64,000 nt of DNA from Selenihalanaerobacter shriftii (lineage in GTDB: Bacteria > Bacillota > Halanaerobiia > Halobacteroidales > Acetohalobiaceae), in contig NZ_FUWM01000014.1 in assembly GCF_900167185.1 (NCBI RefSeq), forward strand, positions 20,672 through 84,671. Reading direction: 5' to 3'. Each line of letters begins with the position of its first letter. The stretch's first letter is position 1. The notes beneath the pieces are model-generated. The model searched no databases, was not told the origin of the DNA, and saw only the letters and a list, made by a program, of their open reading frames with translations. A program made the position numbers and the translations under genes. Below are positions 54,128-63,004 of this stretch, piece by piece.

Positions 54128-55042
54128 ATGAAAGTAGTTGATAATATATTACAATTAATTGGTGATACACCTATAATGAAATTAAATAAAATTGTCGACT
54201 CGAATGCTGCAGATGTTTATATAAAATTAGAACTATTTAATCCAAGTGGAAGTATTAAAGATAGGATTACTTTATATATGATTGAATCTGCAGAATTAAG
54301 AGGTGAGTTGAAGCCTGGAGGAACAATTGTGGAGCCGACAAGTGGCAATACCGGGATTAGTCTGGCTTTAGTGGGAATATCGAAAGGATATGAAGTGATT
54401 TTAACTATGCCTGATACGGTTAGTATAGAACGTAAGAGATTATTAGAGGCTTATGGTGTTAAATTAATTCTTACGTCAGGAAGTGGAGGTATGTCAGGTG
54501 CTGTCAAGAAAGCAAAAGAATTAATAGCAAAGAACCCAAATTATTTTATGCCTAATCAATTTGAAGACCCTGTTAATTCTGAAGCACATAAAGATATAAC
54601 GGCTACTGAGATTTTAAAGGCTATGAATCAAAATATAGATGCTTTTGTAGCAGGAGTAGGAACTGGTGGAACTATAACTGGAATAGGCGAGGCTTTAAAA
54701 GAAAGCATTGATAATATTGAAATTATTGCAGTAGAGCCTGCTGAAGCTCCAATACTTAGTGATGGGATATCTAAGCCTCATATAGTTCAAGGTATTGGAG
54801 TAGATTTTGTTCCGAAAGTCTTGAATATGAATATTTTAGATAGAATAATTACAGTAGAAAAAGAGGAAATAATAGAAACAGTTCAGCGTTTAGCGGTTGA
54901 AGAAGGAATACTAGTTGGGATTTCTTCTGGAGCAGCAGTTGCAGCCGCTATTAAAGTAGCAGAGGAGTTAGATAGAGAACAAAAGGTAGTAACAATGGCT
55001 TTTGATAATGGTGAAAGATATTTGAGCACTTCCTTATTTTAA
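54128..55042 (+). CDS. cysK: Cysteine synthase (copy 1)
   Basis: A 304-residue PLP enzyme of the CysK/CysM family. PLP lysine Lys44 lies in NPSGSIKDRIT, the substrate loop is [12 protein letters not shown], and the PLP-phosphate loop is [13 protein letters not shown]. It makes L-cysteine from O-acetylserine (or a related acceptor) and sulfide. ATG 54128 has AAAGGGTGAT upstream; GTG 54119 lacks spacing. Near the C terminus it has AFDNGERYLST where copy 2 and most family members have [11 protein letters not shown], so specificity may differ. It is followed 125 bases later by the second copy. Confidence 0.88.
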   Translation: MKVVDNILQLIGDTPIMKLNKIVDSNAADVYIKLELFNPSGSIKDRITLYMIESAELRGELKPGGTIVEPTSGNTGISLALVGISKGYEVILTMPDTVSIERKRLLEAYGVKLILTSGSGGMSGAVKKAKELIAKNPNYFMPNQFEDPVNSEAHKDITATEILKAMNQNIDAFVAGVGTGGTITGIGEALKESIDNIEIIAVEPAEAPILSDGISKPHIVQGIGVDFVPKVLNMNILDRIITVEKEEIIETVQRLAVEEGILVGISSGAAVAAAIKVAEELDREQKVVTMAFDNGERYLSTSLF

Positions 55043-55070
55043 GTGAATATATTAAAAACTGAAATATTTC

Positions 55071-55099
55071 TTGACAGTAGATATAGCCTTTGATAAAAT
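55071..55099 (+). promoter_or_regulatory. Consensus sigma-A promoter upstream of the second cysteine synthase
   Basis: TTGACA (55071-55076), a 17-base spacer and TAAAAT (55094-55099). The operator at 55123-55141 lies downstream of the expected transcription start. Confidence 0.8.
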
Positions 55100-55122
55100 C
55101 ATAACAACATATAGTTATATAA

Positions 55123-55141
55123 ACCTATTGGTTTACTAGGT
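55123..55141 (+). promoter_or_regulatory. Operator: imperfect 19-bp dyad, copy A
   Basis: ACCTATTGGTTTACTAGGT has ACCTA/TAGGT arms. It lies in the expected leader of the second cysteine synthase gene. The sequence recurs, in reverse orientation and with 17 of 19 matches, at 56109-56127. The pattern suggests a cysteine- or Fe-S-responsive repressor of the Rrf2 (CymR/IscR-like) kind; that regulator family is inference. Confidence 0.65.
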
Positions 55142-55167
55142 ATTAAAATTTATAGGAGGTAGAAGTG

Positions 55168-56091
55168 ATGAAAAGAGTTAATAATCTAACGAAGTTAGTA
55201 GGAAAAACACCGGTTGTGAAATTAAATCGAGTAGTTAATGATGACATGGCAGATGTTTATATGAAGTTGGAATTATTTAATCCTGGAGGAAGTGTCAAAG
55301 ATAGAATAGCTTTAAGCATGATAGAAACAGCTGAAGAGAGTGGTGAATTAAAAGAAGGTGGAACTATTGTAGAGCCAACCAGTGGAAATACAGGAATAGG
55401 TCTGGCTTTAATAGGAGCTGCTAAGGGATATGATGTGACACTAACTATGCCTGATTCAATGAGTTTAGAAAGAAGAAAATTACTTAAGGCGTATGGAGCA
55501 GAATTAATTTTGACTCCTGGAGATGAAGGGATGCCGGGAGCAATAGACAAGGCTAAAGAATTGGCACAGGAAAATAATGATTACTTTATGCCTCAGCAAT
55601 TTAAGAATCCAAATAATCCTGATATTCATAGACAAACTACTGCTCAAGAATTTTTAGAAGTTATGGATGGAGAATTAGATGCATTTGTAGCAGGAGTTGG
55701 AACAGGTGGTACGATTACTGGAGTTGGTGAAGTTTTAAAAGATAAAGTTGAAGATATTAAAATTATTGCAGTAGAACCTACTGATTCTTCTGTAATCAGT
55801 GGTGGAGAACCAGGACCACATATGATTCAGGGAATTGGAGCTGGGTTTATTCCAGAAGTATTGAATATTGATATCTTAGACCAAGTAATTCAGATAGAAA
55901 ATGAAGAGGCTATGAAGGTGGCACGGGAATTGGCAATTAAAGAAGGAATTCTAGCGGGGATTTCTTCTGGGGCAGCTGCAGCTGCAGCTATTAAGGTAGC
56001 TAAAGAGTTAGGTCCAGGGAAGAAAGTTGTTACAATTGCCCCTGATACAGGAGAGAGATATCTAAGTACGATTTTATTTAAAGATGAATAA
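55168..56091 (+). CDS. cysK: Cysteine synthase (copy 2)
   Basis: A 307-residue CysK-family enzyme. PLP lysine Lys44 is in [11 protein letters not shown], followed by [12 protein letters not shown] and the phosphate loop [13 protein letters not shown]. The C-terminal [11 protein letters not shown] is standard. It is about 60-65% like copy 1 by eye, so the two arose by duplication. ATG 55168 is favoured over GTG 55165 by spacing from AGGAGG. It has its own consensus promoter and an operator, and precedes the sulfur-carrier genes by 69 bases. As in CysM/CysO systems, it could use a protein-bound sulfur donor rather than free sulfide. Confidence 0.9.
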   Translation: MKRVNNLTKLVGKTPVVKLNRVVNDDMADVYMKLELFNPGGSVKDRIALSMIETAEESGELKEGGTIVEPTSGNTGIGLALIGAAKGYDVTLTMPDSMSLERRKLLKAYGAELILTPGDEGMPGAIDKAKELAQENNDYFMPQQFKNPNNPDIHRQTTAQEFLEVMDGELDAFVAGVGTGGTITGVGEVLKDKVEDIKIIAVEPTDSSVISGGEPGPHMIQGIGAGFIPEVLNIDILDQVIQIENEEAMKVARELAIKEGILAGISSGAAAAAAIKVAKELGPGKKVVTIAPDTGERYLSTILFKDE

Positions 56092-56108
56092 ATATTTTTT
56101 TACTTAAA

Positions 56109-56127
56109 ACCTAGTAAACCACTTGGT
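56109..56127 (-). promoter_or_regulatory. Operator: imperfect 19-bp dyad, copy B
   Basis: Read on the minus strand this is ACCAAGTGGTTTACTAGGT, which matches copy A (55123-55141) at 17 of 19 positions. It lies 34 bases before the sulfur-carrier gene. A nearby consensus promoter is not clear, so the site may act on transcription reading through from the cysK copy or on a weak local promoter. Confidence 0.6.
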
Positions 56128-56160
56128 ATACATTGAATAATAATTCTTGGAGGGGTTAAA

Positions 56161-56376
56161 GTGAAGATTGTATTAAATGGTGAAGAATTAGAGTTAGATA
56201 AAGAATTAACAATAGAAGAGTTATTGAAGAAAGAAGATGTTGATATGCCTGAGATGGTTTCGGTCGAATTAAATGGTGAAATTTTAGTCAGGGAAGAATT
56301 TAAAGATCAGATTGTTAAAGGTGGAGATAAAGTAGAATTTTTATACTTTATGGGTGGTGGTACAAGTGAATTTTAG
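56161..56376 (+). CDS. ThiS/MoaD-like sulfur carrier with C-terminal extension
   Basis: A 71-residue beta-grasp protein. Strands are VLNGEELELDKELTIEELL and MVSVELNGEILVREEF, ending VEFLYFMGGGTSEF. ThiS and MoaD end in Gly-Gly, whose carboxyl is adenylated and thiolated; here four residues (Thr-Ser-Glu-Phe, 68-71) follow GGG (65-67). It therefore cannot be activated until trimmed, and the JAMM peptidase two genes downstream is the natural candidate. Start is GTG 56161 preceded by TTGGAGGGG. The end overlaps the activating-enzyme gene by 11 bases. Confidence 0.88.
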   Translation: MKIVLNGEELELDKELTIEELLKKEDVDMPEMVSVELNGEILVREEFKDQIVKGGDKVEFLYFMGGGTSEF

Positions 56377-57166
56377 TGAAGAAGAACTTGAAAGATATTC
56401 TAGACATATTATTTTAGAAGATGTAGGAGTAGAGGGACAATATAAGTTACTGAATTCTTCAGTGTTGATTATTGGTGCTGGTGGTTTAGGAACACCGGCG
56501 GCTCAATTTCTAGCAGCAGCTGGGATAGGAAAGATAGGTATAGTTGATGCTGATAAAGTAGAATTATCAAATTTACAACGACAGGTTTTACATTATACTA
56601 GTGATGTGGGAAATTTAAAAGTAGAGTCGGTTAGAGATAAGATAAATGAAATGAATCCTGATGTTGAGGTAAAAACTTATCCTTATTATTTAAATTCTAC
56701 AAATATACGAGAAGTTATTAAAGATTATGATTTCATAATTGATGGAACAGATAACTTTCCAGCTAAATTCTTAATTAATGATGTTTGTGTTATGGAGAAT
56801 AAAGCATTCTCTCATGCGGGAATAATTAGATTTACTGGTCAGACAACGACAGTAGTACCTGGTCAAGGAGCATGTTATCGTTGTCTTTTTCCTGAACCAC
56901 CTAGTTCTAATTCTGTACCTTCCTGTAAAGAAGCTGGAGTTATTGGAGTGTTAGGTGGAATATTGGGGACTCTTCAGGCAACGGAAGCGATTAAATATAT
57001 TTTGGATGAAGGGGAATTGTTAACAAGTCAGCTATTAACTTATGATGCATTGGCAATGAATTTTAGAAAGATTGATTTGGAAAAGAGAGACGATTGTGAG
57101 ATATGTGGCAGTAATCCAGAAATAAAAGAATTAATAGATTATGAGCAAGGAGTTTGTGAATTATGA
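56366..57166 (+). CDS. ThiF/MoeB-family sulfur-carrier activating enzyme
   Basis: A 266-residue E1-like adenylyltransferase. The nucleotide-binding loop is VLIIGAGGLGTPAAQFLAAAG, followed by LSNLQRQVLH and DGTDNFPAKFLINDVCV. CYRCLFPEP and CEIC give the four zinc ligands, and SVPSCKEAGVIG holds the candidate catalytic cysteine. It adenylates the carrier's C-terminal Gly. GTG 56366 is chosen since it gives MNFSEEELERYSRHI, the usual ThiF/MoeB opening; GTG 56354 is an alternative. It overlaps the carrier gene upstream and the JAMM gene downstream by 4 bases, so the three are translationally coupled. Confidence 0.92.
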   Translation: MNFSEEELERYSRHIILEDVGVEGQYKLLNSSVLIIGAGGLGTPAAQFLAAAGIGKIGIVDADKVELSNLQRQVLHYTSDVGNLKVESVRDKINEMNPDVEVKTYPYYLNSTNIREVIKDYDFIIDGTDNFPAKFLINDVCVMENKAFSHAGIIRFTGQTTTVVPGQGACYRCLFPEPPSSNSVPSCKEAGVIGVLGGILGTLQATEAIKYILDEGELLTSQLLTYDALAMNFRKIDLEKRDDCEICGSNPEIKELIDYEQGVCEL

Positions 57167-57591
57167 TAATCGAATTACCAGTTAAACTTTATCAAAACTT
57201 AGTGAACCATGCTCAAAAGGAGTTTCCTAAGGAATGTTGTGGTTTAGTAGTTGGTTTAATTAATGACGACAAGTTAGAAGTTAAGGAAATATTTCCAATG
57301 ACTAATTTAGATGATTCGGCTGAGCATTTTTCTATGGATCCTAAAGAACAATTTGAAGTTGTTAAAGAAGTAAGAGAGTTAGGTTATGAAATGATAGGAA
57401 ATTATCATTCTCATCCCTTTACTCCATCTCGACCATCTAATGAAGATAAGGAGTTGGCTTATGATGAAGAAGCTATCTATTTTATCTTATCGTTACAGAA
57501 GTCAGTACCTGTGTTAAAGGCTTTTAGGATTAAGAAGCAGCAAGATGTGAGTGAAATAAAGATTAGATTTATAAAGAATGGAGAGGAGTGA
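57163..57591 (+). CDS. JAMM/MPN metallopeptidase (Mec-like)
   Basis: A 142-residue JAMM protease. Residues are complete: Glu24 (FPKECCG) and HSHPFTPSRPSNED with His82, His84, Ser92 and Asp95 (HxH-x7-S-x2-D), which bind zinc. In Mycobacterium, Mec releases cysteine from the CysO carrier; in other systems JAMM proteases trim carriers to expose Gly-Gly. Here both jobs are open, because the carrier carries four residues after its glycines. ATG 57163 overlaps the upstream stop by 4 bases. Confidence 0.92.
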   Translation: MIIELPVKLYQNLVNHAQKEFPKECCGLVVGLINDDKLEVKEIFPMTNLDDSAEHFSMDPKEQFEVVKEVRELGYEMIGNYHSHPFTPSRPSNEDKELAYDEEAIYFILSLQKSVPVLKAFRIKKQQDVSEIKIRFIKNGEE

Positions 57592-57600
57592 ACTTTATTT

Positions 57601-59967
57601 ATGAATAATCAACCTGTATTTACAATTCCGCAAACAATAAAGGAGGATACTGAGGAATATCAAAAGAAAGTAAAACGTTTTTTAAATGGAACTATTGATC
57701 CAGTAAGGTTTAAAGGATATAGAGTCCCCATGGGAGTTTATGGCCAACGGGGGCAAGAAAAAAGAAAAGAGAAATATATGGTTCGAGTTAGGGCTCCTGG
57801 AGGAGTGATTACAAAAGAGCAATTGGAAGTTTTAAATGAATTAAGTAAAAAGTATGGTAGTAGTTATTTGCATTTTACCACTAGACAGGACATTCAAATC
57901 CATCAAGTAAACATAGAAGAGACTCCCGAAATGCTATTTGAACTCTTAAAAGTAGGCTTAAGTCCTCGAGGTGGTGGAGGAAATACGGTTAGAAATATCA
58001 TGAATTCTTCCCGAGCAGGGGTAAATCCAGATGAACCTTTTGATACGACTCCACATAGTTTAGCCTTAACTGAGTACTTAATTAAATTTCGTTCTTCATT
58101 TAATTTACCTAGGAAATATAAGATTGCTTTTTCTGTGACTGAAGAAGATGAAGCACTGGCTACTGTTAATGATTTAGGTTTTATAGCTAAAAAGCAGAAT
58201 GGTAAGAAAGGCTTTAAAGTATATGCTGCAGGTGGTATGGGAAATCAAGCTGAAGTGGCACTTTTGTTAGAGGAATTTATAGAGGAAAATAAGATCTTTT
58301 ATGTAGCTGAAGCAATTAAACGATTCTTTGATGATTATGGAGATCGAAGTAATAAACATAAAGCTAGATTGCGCTTTGTAAGAAAGCGATTAGGTGATGA
58401 AGAATTTATTCTTAAGTATAAAGATTATTTTAGAGAAGTATTAGAAGAAGGTTTAGATATAGAAGAGATAAATTGTTATCAGGAAGCAAGAAATCAGAGA
58501 AATAATTGTGATAGTAATTTCAATAAAGAATTAGCTCTAGATTATCTTTATCCGGAAAAGGTAGCTGGGTATTATTCTTTAGAATTAAGGCCACCAGAAG
58601 GTGATATTGCTTATGAAGAATTAGAGATTTTGTTAGAATTATTAATAGATGAAGACTTGTCGATTAGGACTACTAATAGACAAGGGCTCCTAATTAGAGG
58701 TATTCAAGAGGAGAGTGTAGAGAAGTTAATTAAAGATATAAGTAATGTTAATTCAGAATTTCTAATAGATAATATGGGAGTAATGCCTATTGCTTGTAAA
58801 GGAGCTTCAACTTGTAGATTGGGGTTATGTCTATCTCCTAATTTAGCAACAGAAATTCGTAATGCTTTACTTTCACTTAGTAATGACTTGCAAAGCTTAA
58901 TTCCACAAATCTATATTAGTGGTTGTCCTAATTCATGTGGACAACACTTAATTGGTAAGATAGGATTTGAAGGTAGAGCTAAAAGATTTAGTAATAAGTT
59001 AGTTCCTCATTATTCTCTTTTATTAGGAGGAAATATAGCAGAAGATCAAAGTAGATACGGTAAATCAGTAATAGATATTCCAGCTAAAAGAATTCCGGAT
59101 TTTTTAGTAAACTTAGCAAATAGCTTAGCAGCAGATAAAGATTATAATCCAAATAGATTTAATGAATATTTAAGTCAGGAAGGAAAAGATAAAATAGTTG
59201 AATTAGCTAGGAAATATACAGAAGTTCCAGCTTATAAAGAAAATCCAGGTATTTATAAAGACTGGGGAAGAGAAGAAGATTTTACTTTAGCCGGTAGAGG
59301 TCCTGGAGAATGTGGTGCTGGAGTAATGGATATTATTGAGCTTGATCTTGAAACTGCTAAAGATAATTATCAAGAAGCAGTTGAAAATAAAGATGATGAA
59401 GGCTTATATAAGGCAATTGTTAGTGCAGCTAGAGCCTTATTAATTATACGAGGAATAGATACGGATAGAGATCGAGAAGTTTTATCATTATTTAGGTCTG
59501 AATTTATCGATAAAGGTTTAGTTAGTAAAGAAAAAACAGACTTACTTGATGCAGCATTGGATTATAAGCTAGGGGATATTACAGGCTTGCTAGATTATAG
59601 ACAAGGAATTGAGAAGCTAATTAATAGAGTAGAAAAATTATTCAACTCACTAAACGCTAAATTAGAATTTGATTTAGAAGAGATTAAAGGACTTGATGAT
59701 AGAAAGGAAACAAAATTAGAAATTGATAAAGAAAAGAATACAAAGATAGAGGTTGCTGATCTAAGGGGAGTTAAATGTCCAATGAATTTTGTTAAGGCTA
59801 AGGTGGCTATTTCCCCTTTAGATGAAGGTGATATTTTAGAGATTTATCTCGATGAAGGGGAGCCGATAGCTAATGTACCTGAAAGTTTAGCTTCTGAAGG
59901 GCATAAAATTTTATTACAAGAGAAGGTAGAAGAAGGCTATTATTTATTAAGAGTTAAGAAAAATTAG
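57601..59967 (+). CDS. Siroheme sulfite/nitrite reductase fused to a TusA domain
   Basis: A 788-residue fusion. Residues 40-550 are a nitrite/sulfite reductase with two ferredoxin-like and two catalytic parts: KYMVRVRAPGGVITKEQ, FTTRQDIQIHQV, GGGGNTVRNI, and Fe-S/siroheme cysteines C399, C405, C442 and C446 (CKGASTC, CPNSC). About 560-700 is a helical segment containing CGAGVMD and an HEPN-like helix pair. The last 75 residues are TusA (DLRGVKCPMNFVKAK, Cys726), which accepts persulfide sulfur. It probably reduces sulfite to sulfide and passes sulfur straight to the carrier pathway. It starts at ATG 57601, 9 bases after the JAMM gene. Confidence 0.88.
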   Translation: MNNQPVFTIPQTIKEDTEEYQKKVKRFLNGTIDPVRFKGYRVPMGVYGQRGQEKRKEKYMVRVRAPGGVITKEQLEVLNELSKKYGSSYLHFTTRQDIQIHQVNIEETPEMLFELLKVGLSPRGGGGNTVRNIMNSSRAGVNPDEPFDTTPHSLALTEYLIKFRSSFNLPRKYKIAFSVTEEDEALATVNDLGFIAKKQNGKKGFKVYAAGGMGNQAEVALLLEEFIEENKIFYVAEAIKRFFDDYGDRSNKHKARLRFVRKRLGDEEFILKYKDYFREVLEEGLDIEEINCYQEARNQRNNCDSNFNKELALDYLYPEKVAGYYSLELRPPEGDIAYEELEILLELLIDEDLSIRTTNRQGLLIRGIQEESVEKLIKDISNVNSEFLIDNMGVMPIACKGASTCRLGLCLSPNLATEIRNALLSLSNDLQSLIPQIYISGCPNSCGQHLIGKIGFEGRAKRFSNKLVPHYSLLLGGNIAEDQSRYGKSVIDIPAKRIPDFLVNLANSLAADKDYNPNRFNEYLSQEGKDKIVELARKYTEVPAYKENPGIYKDWGREEDFTLAGRGPGECGAGVMDIIELDLETAKDNYQEAVENKDDEGLYKAIVSAARALLIIRGIDTDRDREVLSLFRSEFIDKGLVSKEKTDLLDAALDYKLGDITGLLDYRQGIEKLINRVEKLFNSLNAKLEFDLEEIKGLDDRKETKLEIDKEKNTKIEVADLRGVKCPMNFVKAKVAISPLDEGDILEIYLDEGEPIANVPESLASEGHKILLQEKVEEGYYLLRVKKN

Positions 59968-60042
59968 ATATAGATCAAGGTTAAGATTAGAGTTAAATGA
60001 GCCTGTGGTACTATTGTGAACAGAGTAGAGGAGAGAGAGTTT

Positions 60043-61260
60043 ATGGAATTCGAAACTAAATTGATTAATTTAGAAACTAAAGATGAGTATGGAGCAACTA
60101 ATACTCCAATTTATATGACTAATTCTTTTGAACATAAGACAGCTGAAAAACTAGAAAAAATATTTAAAGGTAGAGCACCTGGCTACGTATATAGTCGGGT
60201 TAATAACCCTTCTATTCGGAGTGTAGAAGAAAAAATATCTAGTTTAGAAGGAGGTCAGTCGGCCATACTATCTTCATCGGGTATGGCTGCTATTGCTACA
60301 GCCACTTTAAATATTTTACAGGCTGGTGATGAATTTGTTACTAGTAGTTCATTATTCGGTGGAAGTTATAATTTATTCAAGAGTTATAAAAAATATGGGA
60401 TTAAACCGCGTTTTAGTGATGGGGTTGAAAAGAAGGATATAGCTAGACTAATTAATAAAAAGACTAAATTTGTATTTGTAGAAACAATCGGCAATCCTCG
60501 CCTAGATGTACCTGATATTGAGGGTATCTCTAAAATATGTAAACAATGGGGGGTTCCTTTAATAGTTGATAATACCTTAGCTACACCGGTATTGATAAAA
60601 CCATTAGAACTAGGAGCAAATATAGTAATTCATTCTCTTTCTAAATATATTAATGGAATGGCTAATTCTATTGGTGGAGTAATAATTGATGGAGCAAACT
60701 TTAACTGGACTAAATTTGATAGCTTTGCGGATTACAGACGACAAGGAAAATTAGCTTTTGTGGCTAAAGCTAGGGGAGAGACATTCAGAAATTTAGGGGG
60801 TTGTGCTTCACCTTTAAATTCTTTCTTAAATGAACTAGGACTTCCCACTTTATCATTGCGAATGAAACGACACTGTCATAATGCTTTAGAATTAGCAAAG
60901 TTTTTGTTGGGGCATTCAGAAGTTGAAAGTGTAAATTATCCTGGGTTAAAGGATAATAATTATTATAACAGAGCTAAAGACTTATTCTTTGGCGGGTTTG
61001 GTGGAATTTTAACGCTGCGAGTTGGGAGCAAGAAGCGAGCATTTGAGATAATAAATAATTTAAATTATTTTTATAATCTATCTAATCTTGGTGATGTGAA
61101 ATCACTTGTAATTCATCCTGCTTCAACTATATATTCTAATAATACTAAAGAAGAGAAAGAAGCATTAGGTGTTTATAATGATTTGATCAGAGTTAGTGTA
61201 GGCATAGAAGATATAGGTGATCTCAAGAAAGACTTTGCTCAGGCTTTGCATAGGAAATAA
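60043..61260 (+). CDS. O-acetylhomoserine sulfhydrylase-type PLP enzyme
   Basis: A protein of about 405 residues of the Cys/Met-metabolism PLP family. It shows YSRVNNPSIRSVEEKISSLEG, SSGMAAIATA, and the PLP lysine region VIHSLSKYINGMANSIGG. The LGG(C)ASPLNSFL segment matches O-acetylhomoserine aminocarboxypropyltransferases better than cystathionine gamma-synthases. It would make homocysteine from O-acetylhomoserine and sulfide. ATG 60043 is preferred since GAGGAGAG precedes it; GTG 60016 is an alternative. It lies between sulfite reductase and APS-reductase-like genes. Confidence 0.87.
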   Translation: MEFETKLINLETKDEYGATNTPIYMTNSFEHKTAEKLEKIFKGRAPGYVYSRVNNPSIRSVEEKISSLEGGQSAILSSSGMAAIATATLNILQAGDEFVTSSSLFGGSYNLFKSYKKYGIKPRFSDGVEKKDIARLINKKTKFVFVETIGNPRLDVPDIEGISKICKQWGVPLIVDNTLATPVLIKPLELGANIVIHSLSKYINGMANSIGGVIIDGANFNWTKFDSFADYRRQGKLAFVAKARGETFRNLGGCASPLNSFLNELGLPTLSLRMKRHCHNALELAKFLLGHSEVESVNYPGLKDNNYYNRAKDLFFGGFGGILTLRVGSKKRAFEIINNLNYFYNLSNLGDVKSLVIHPASTIYSNNTKEEKEALGVYNDLIRVSVGIEDIGDLKKDFAQALHRK

Positions 61261-61297
61261 AGTTAATGAAATGGTTAAAATTAATAAGGTGGTCAAT

Positions 61298-63004
61298 ATG
61301 AATGTTATTAAAAATGATATTGAAATTATAAAATTAAAGACTGATATTCTGATTATTGGCGGTGGTACCGCTGGATCTTATGCTGGGGTTAGAATAAAGG
61401 AAGAGAATCCAGATGTAAATGTATTAATTGTCGAAAAGGCTCATATAGAACGGAGCGGTTGTTTAGGGGCTGGAATTAGTGCCATTAATGCATATCTGAA
61501 TCCCGGTGTGACGCCGGAGAGTTTTGTAGAGTATATAAAGAAAGACTCTGAGGGATTAGTCAGAGAAGATTTGATTTATACCATAGCACAAGGAGTAAAT
61601 AAAGCAACTAAAAAACTTGAGGAATGGGGAGTTCCCTTTTTGAAAGACGAAGTAGGTAATTATGTTCCTAAAGGAAGGCGTAGTGTCAAGATTAACGGAG
61701 AGCATATTAAACCAATTATGGCTCAGGCAGTGAAAAAGAGTGGTGTAGATATTTTAAATAGAGTTAATATCACTAATTACTTAGTAGAGGATAATAGAAT
61801 TAAAGGAGCTTTTGGATTCTCTGTTAGAGAAAATAAATTTTATTTTATTCAAGCCAAGGCAGTTATTTGTGCTACTGGTGGTGCTTCCGGGATCTATAAG
61901 CCCAACAACCCCGGAGGGGCTAGACATAAGATGTGGTATTCTCCTTTTAATACAGGTGCTGGTTATGCCATGGGGATTAGAGCTGGAGCAGAAATGACTA
62001 CTTTTGAAATGAGATTTATTGCCTTGCGTACTAAAGATATAATTTCTCCTACCGGTACTTTAGCTTTGAGTTTTAATGCTAAGCAGATTAATAGTCAGGG
62101 AGTAGAATATCAAAAAAATTATGAAAAGAATACTACTCCTTTTAGACTATATGCAACTATGAAAGAGAACCAGGAAGGGAGAGGTCCTTGTTATTTAGAT
62201 ATTACTCATCTCAGTGATGAAGAGAGTCATCATTTGCAAGAAGCCTTTTTGAATATGTCACCAGATATTATCTTGAAATGGGCTGAGGAAGAAATAAAGC
62301 CCAATGCAGAGCCTGTAGAAATATATGGTACTGAACCTTATATAGTGGGGGGGCATTCTCAGTCGGGTTATTGGGTAGATGTAACCCGTCAGACAACAAT
62401 TGAGGGTTTATATGCATCAGGGGATGTGGCTGGTGGTGCTCCTAAGAAATATGTTACTGGTTGTATGGTAGAAGGAAAGATAGCTGGTCTTAATGCTTTG
62501 GAGGACATTAAGGATATTAAATTTGAGGAGATAAATCAAGCTTTAATAGAGAAAGAGTTTAACCGAACTTTTAATTTCTTAGAAAATAAAGGGGAAATTA
62601 CTCCTCAAAAATTGGAAGAACGATTGCAAAAAATAATGGATGAGTATGCTGGTGGTTTAAGTACTAATTATCAAATTTATGAAGAGAAGTTATTAGTAGC
62701 AAGAGAATTGCTTAAAAAATTAAAAGAGGATTTAAAACATGGAAGAGTAAGAAATAAACATCAGTTAATGAAATTGCATGAAGTAATCGATAGAACATTG
62801 GTAGCTCAAGTTTTAGTAGAGCATTTACTATATAGGAAAGAGACTAGGTGGAAATCTTATCAGCAACGAATTGATTATCCAAAAAAGGATGATGAAAATT
62901 GGTTTAAATTTGTAAATTCTTGTTATGATGAGCAGGTAGAGAAAATAAAAATTATTGAACGGGAACATGTCGGGTTAGGTGTTTTAGATGACAGTCAGAA
63001 TTGA
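61298..63004 (+). CDS. aprA: APS reductase alpha-like flavoprotein
   Basis: A 568-residue FAD-binding protein of the fumarate-reductase/AprA superfamily. The FAD motif is ILIIGGGTAGSYAG (residues 17-30), followed by ERSGCLGAGISAINAY, GGHSQSGYWVD and GLYASGDVAGG. Its 4Fe-4S partner follows with a 17-base overlap, as for AprA/AprB. APS reductase reduces adenylyl sulfate to sulfite and AMP. The setting (CysD downstream, sulfite reductase upstream) suggests use for assimilation rather than respiration. ATG 61298 has AAGGTGG upstream; earlier ATGs lie within the previous gene's end. L-aspartate oxidase-like activity is the main alternative. Confidence 0.83.
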   Translation: MNVIKNDIEIIKLKTDILIIGGGTAGSYAGVRIKEENPDVNVLIVEKAHIERSGCLGAGISAINAYLNPGVTPESFVEYIKKDSEGLVREDLIYTIAQGVNKATKKLEEWGVPFLKDEVGNYVPKGRRSVKINGEHIKPIMAQAVKKSGVDILNRVNITNYLVEDNRIKGAFGFSVRENKFYFIQAKAVICATGGASGIYKPNNPGGARHKMWYSPFNTGAGYAMGIRAGAEMTTFEMRFIALRTKDIISPTGTLALSFNAKQINSQGVEYQKNYEKNTTPFRLYATMKENQEGRGPCYLDITHLSDEESHHLQEAFLNMSPDIILKWAEEEIKPNAEPVEIYGTEPYIVGGHSQSGYWVDVTRQTTIEGLYASGDVAGGAPKKYVTGCMVEGKIAGLNALEDIKDIKFEEINQALIEKEFNRTFNFLENKGEITPQKLEERLQKIMDEYAGGLSTNYQIYEEKLLVARELLKKLKEDLKHGRVRNKHQLMKLHEVIDRTLVAQVLVEHLLYRKETRWKSYQQRIDYPKKDDENWFKFVNSCYDEQVEKIKIIEREHVGLGVLDDSQN

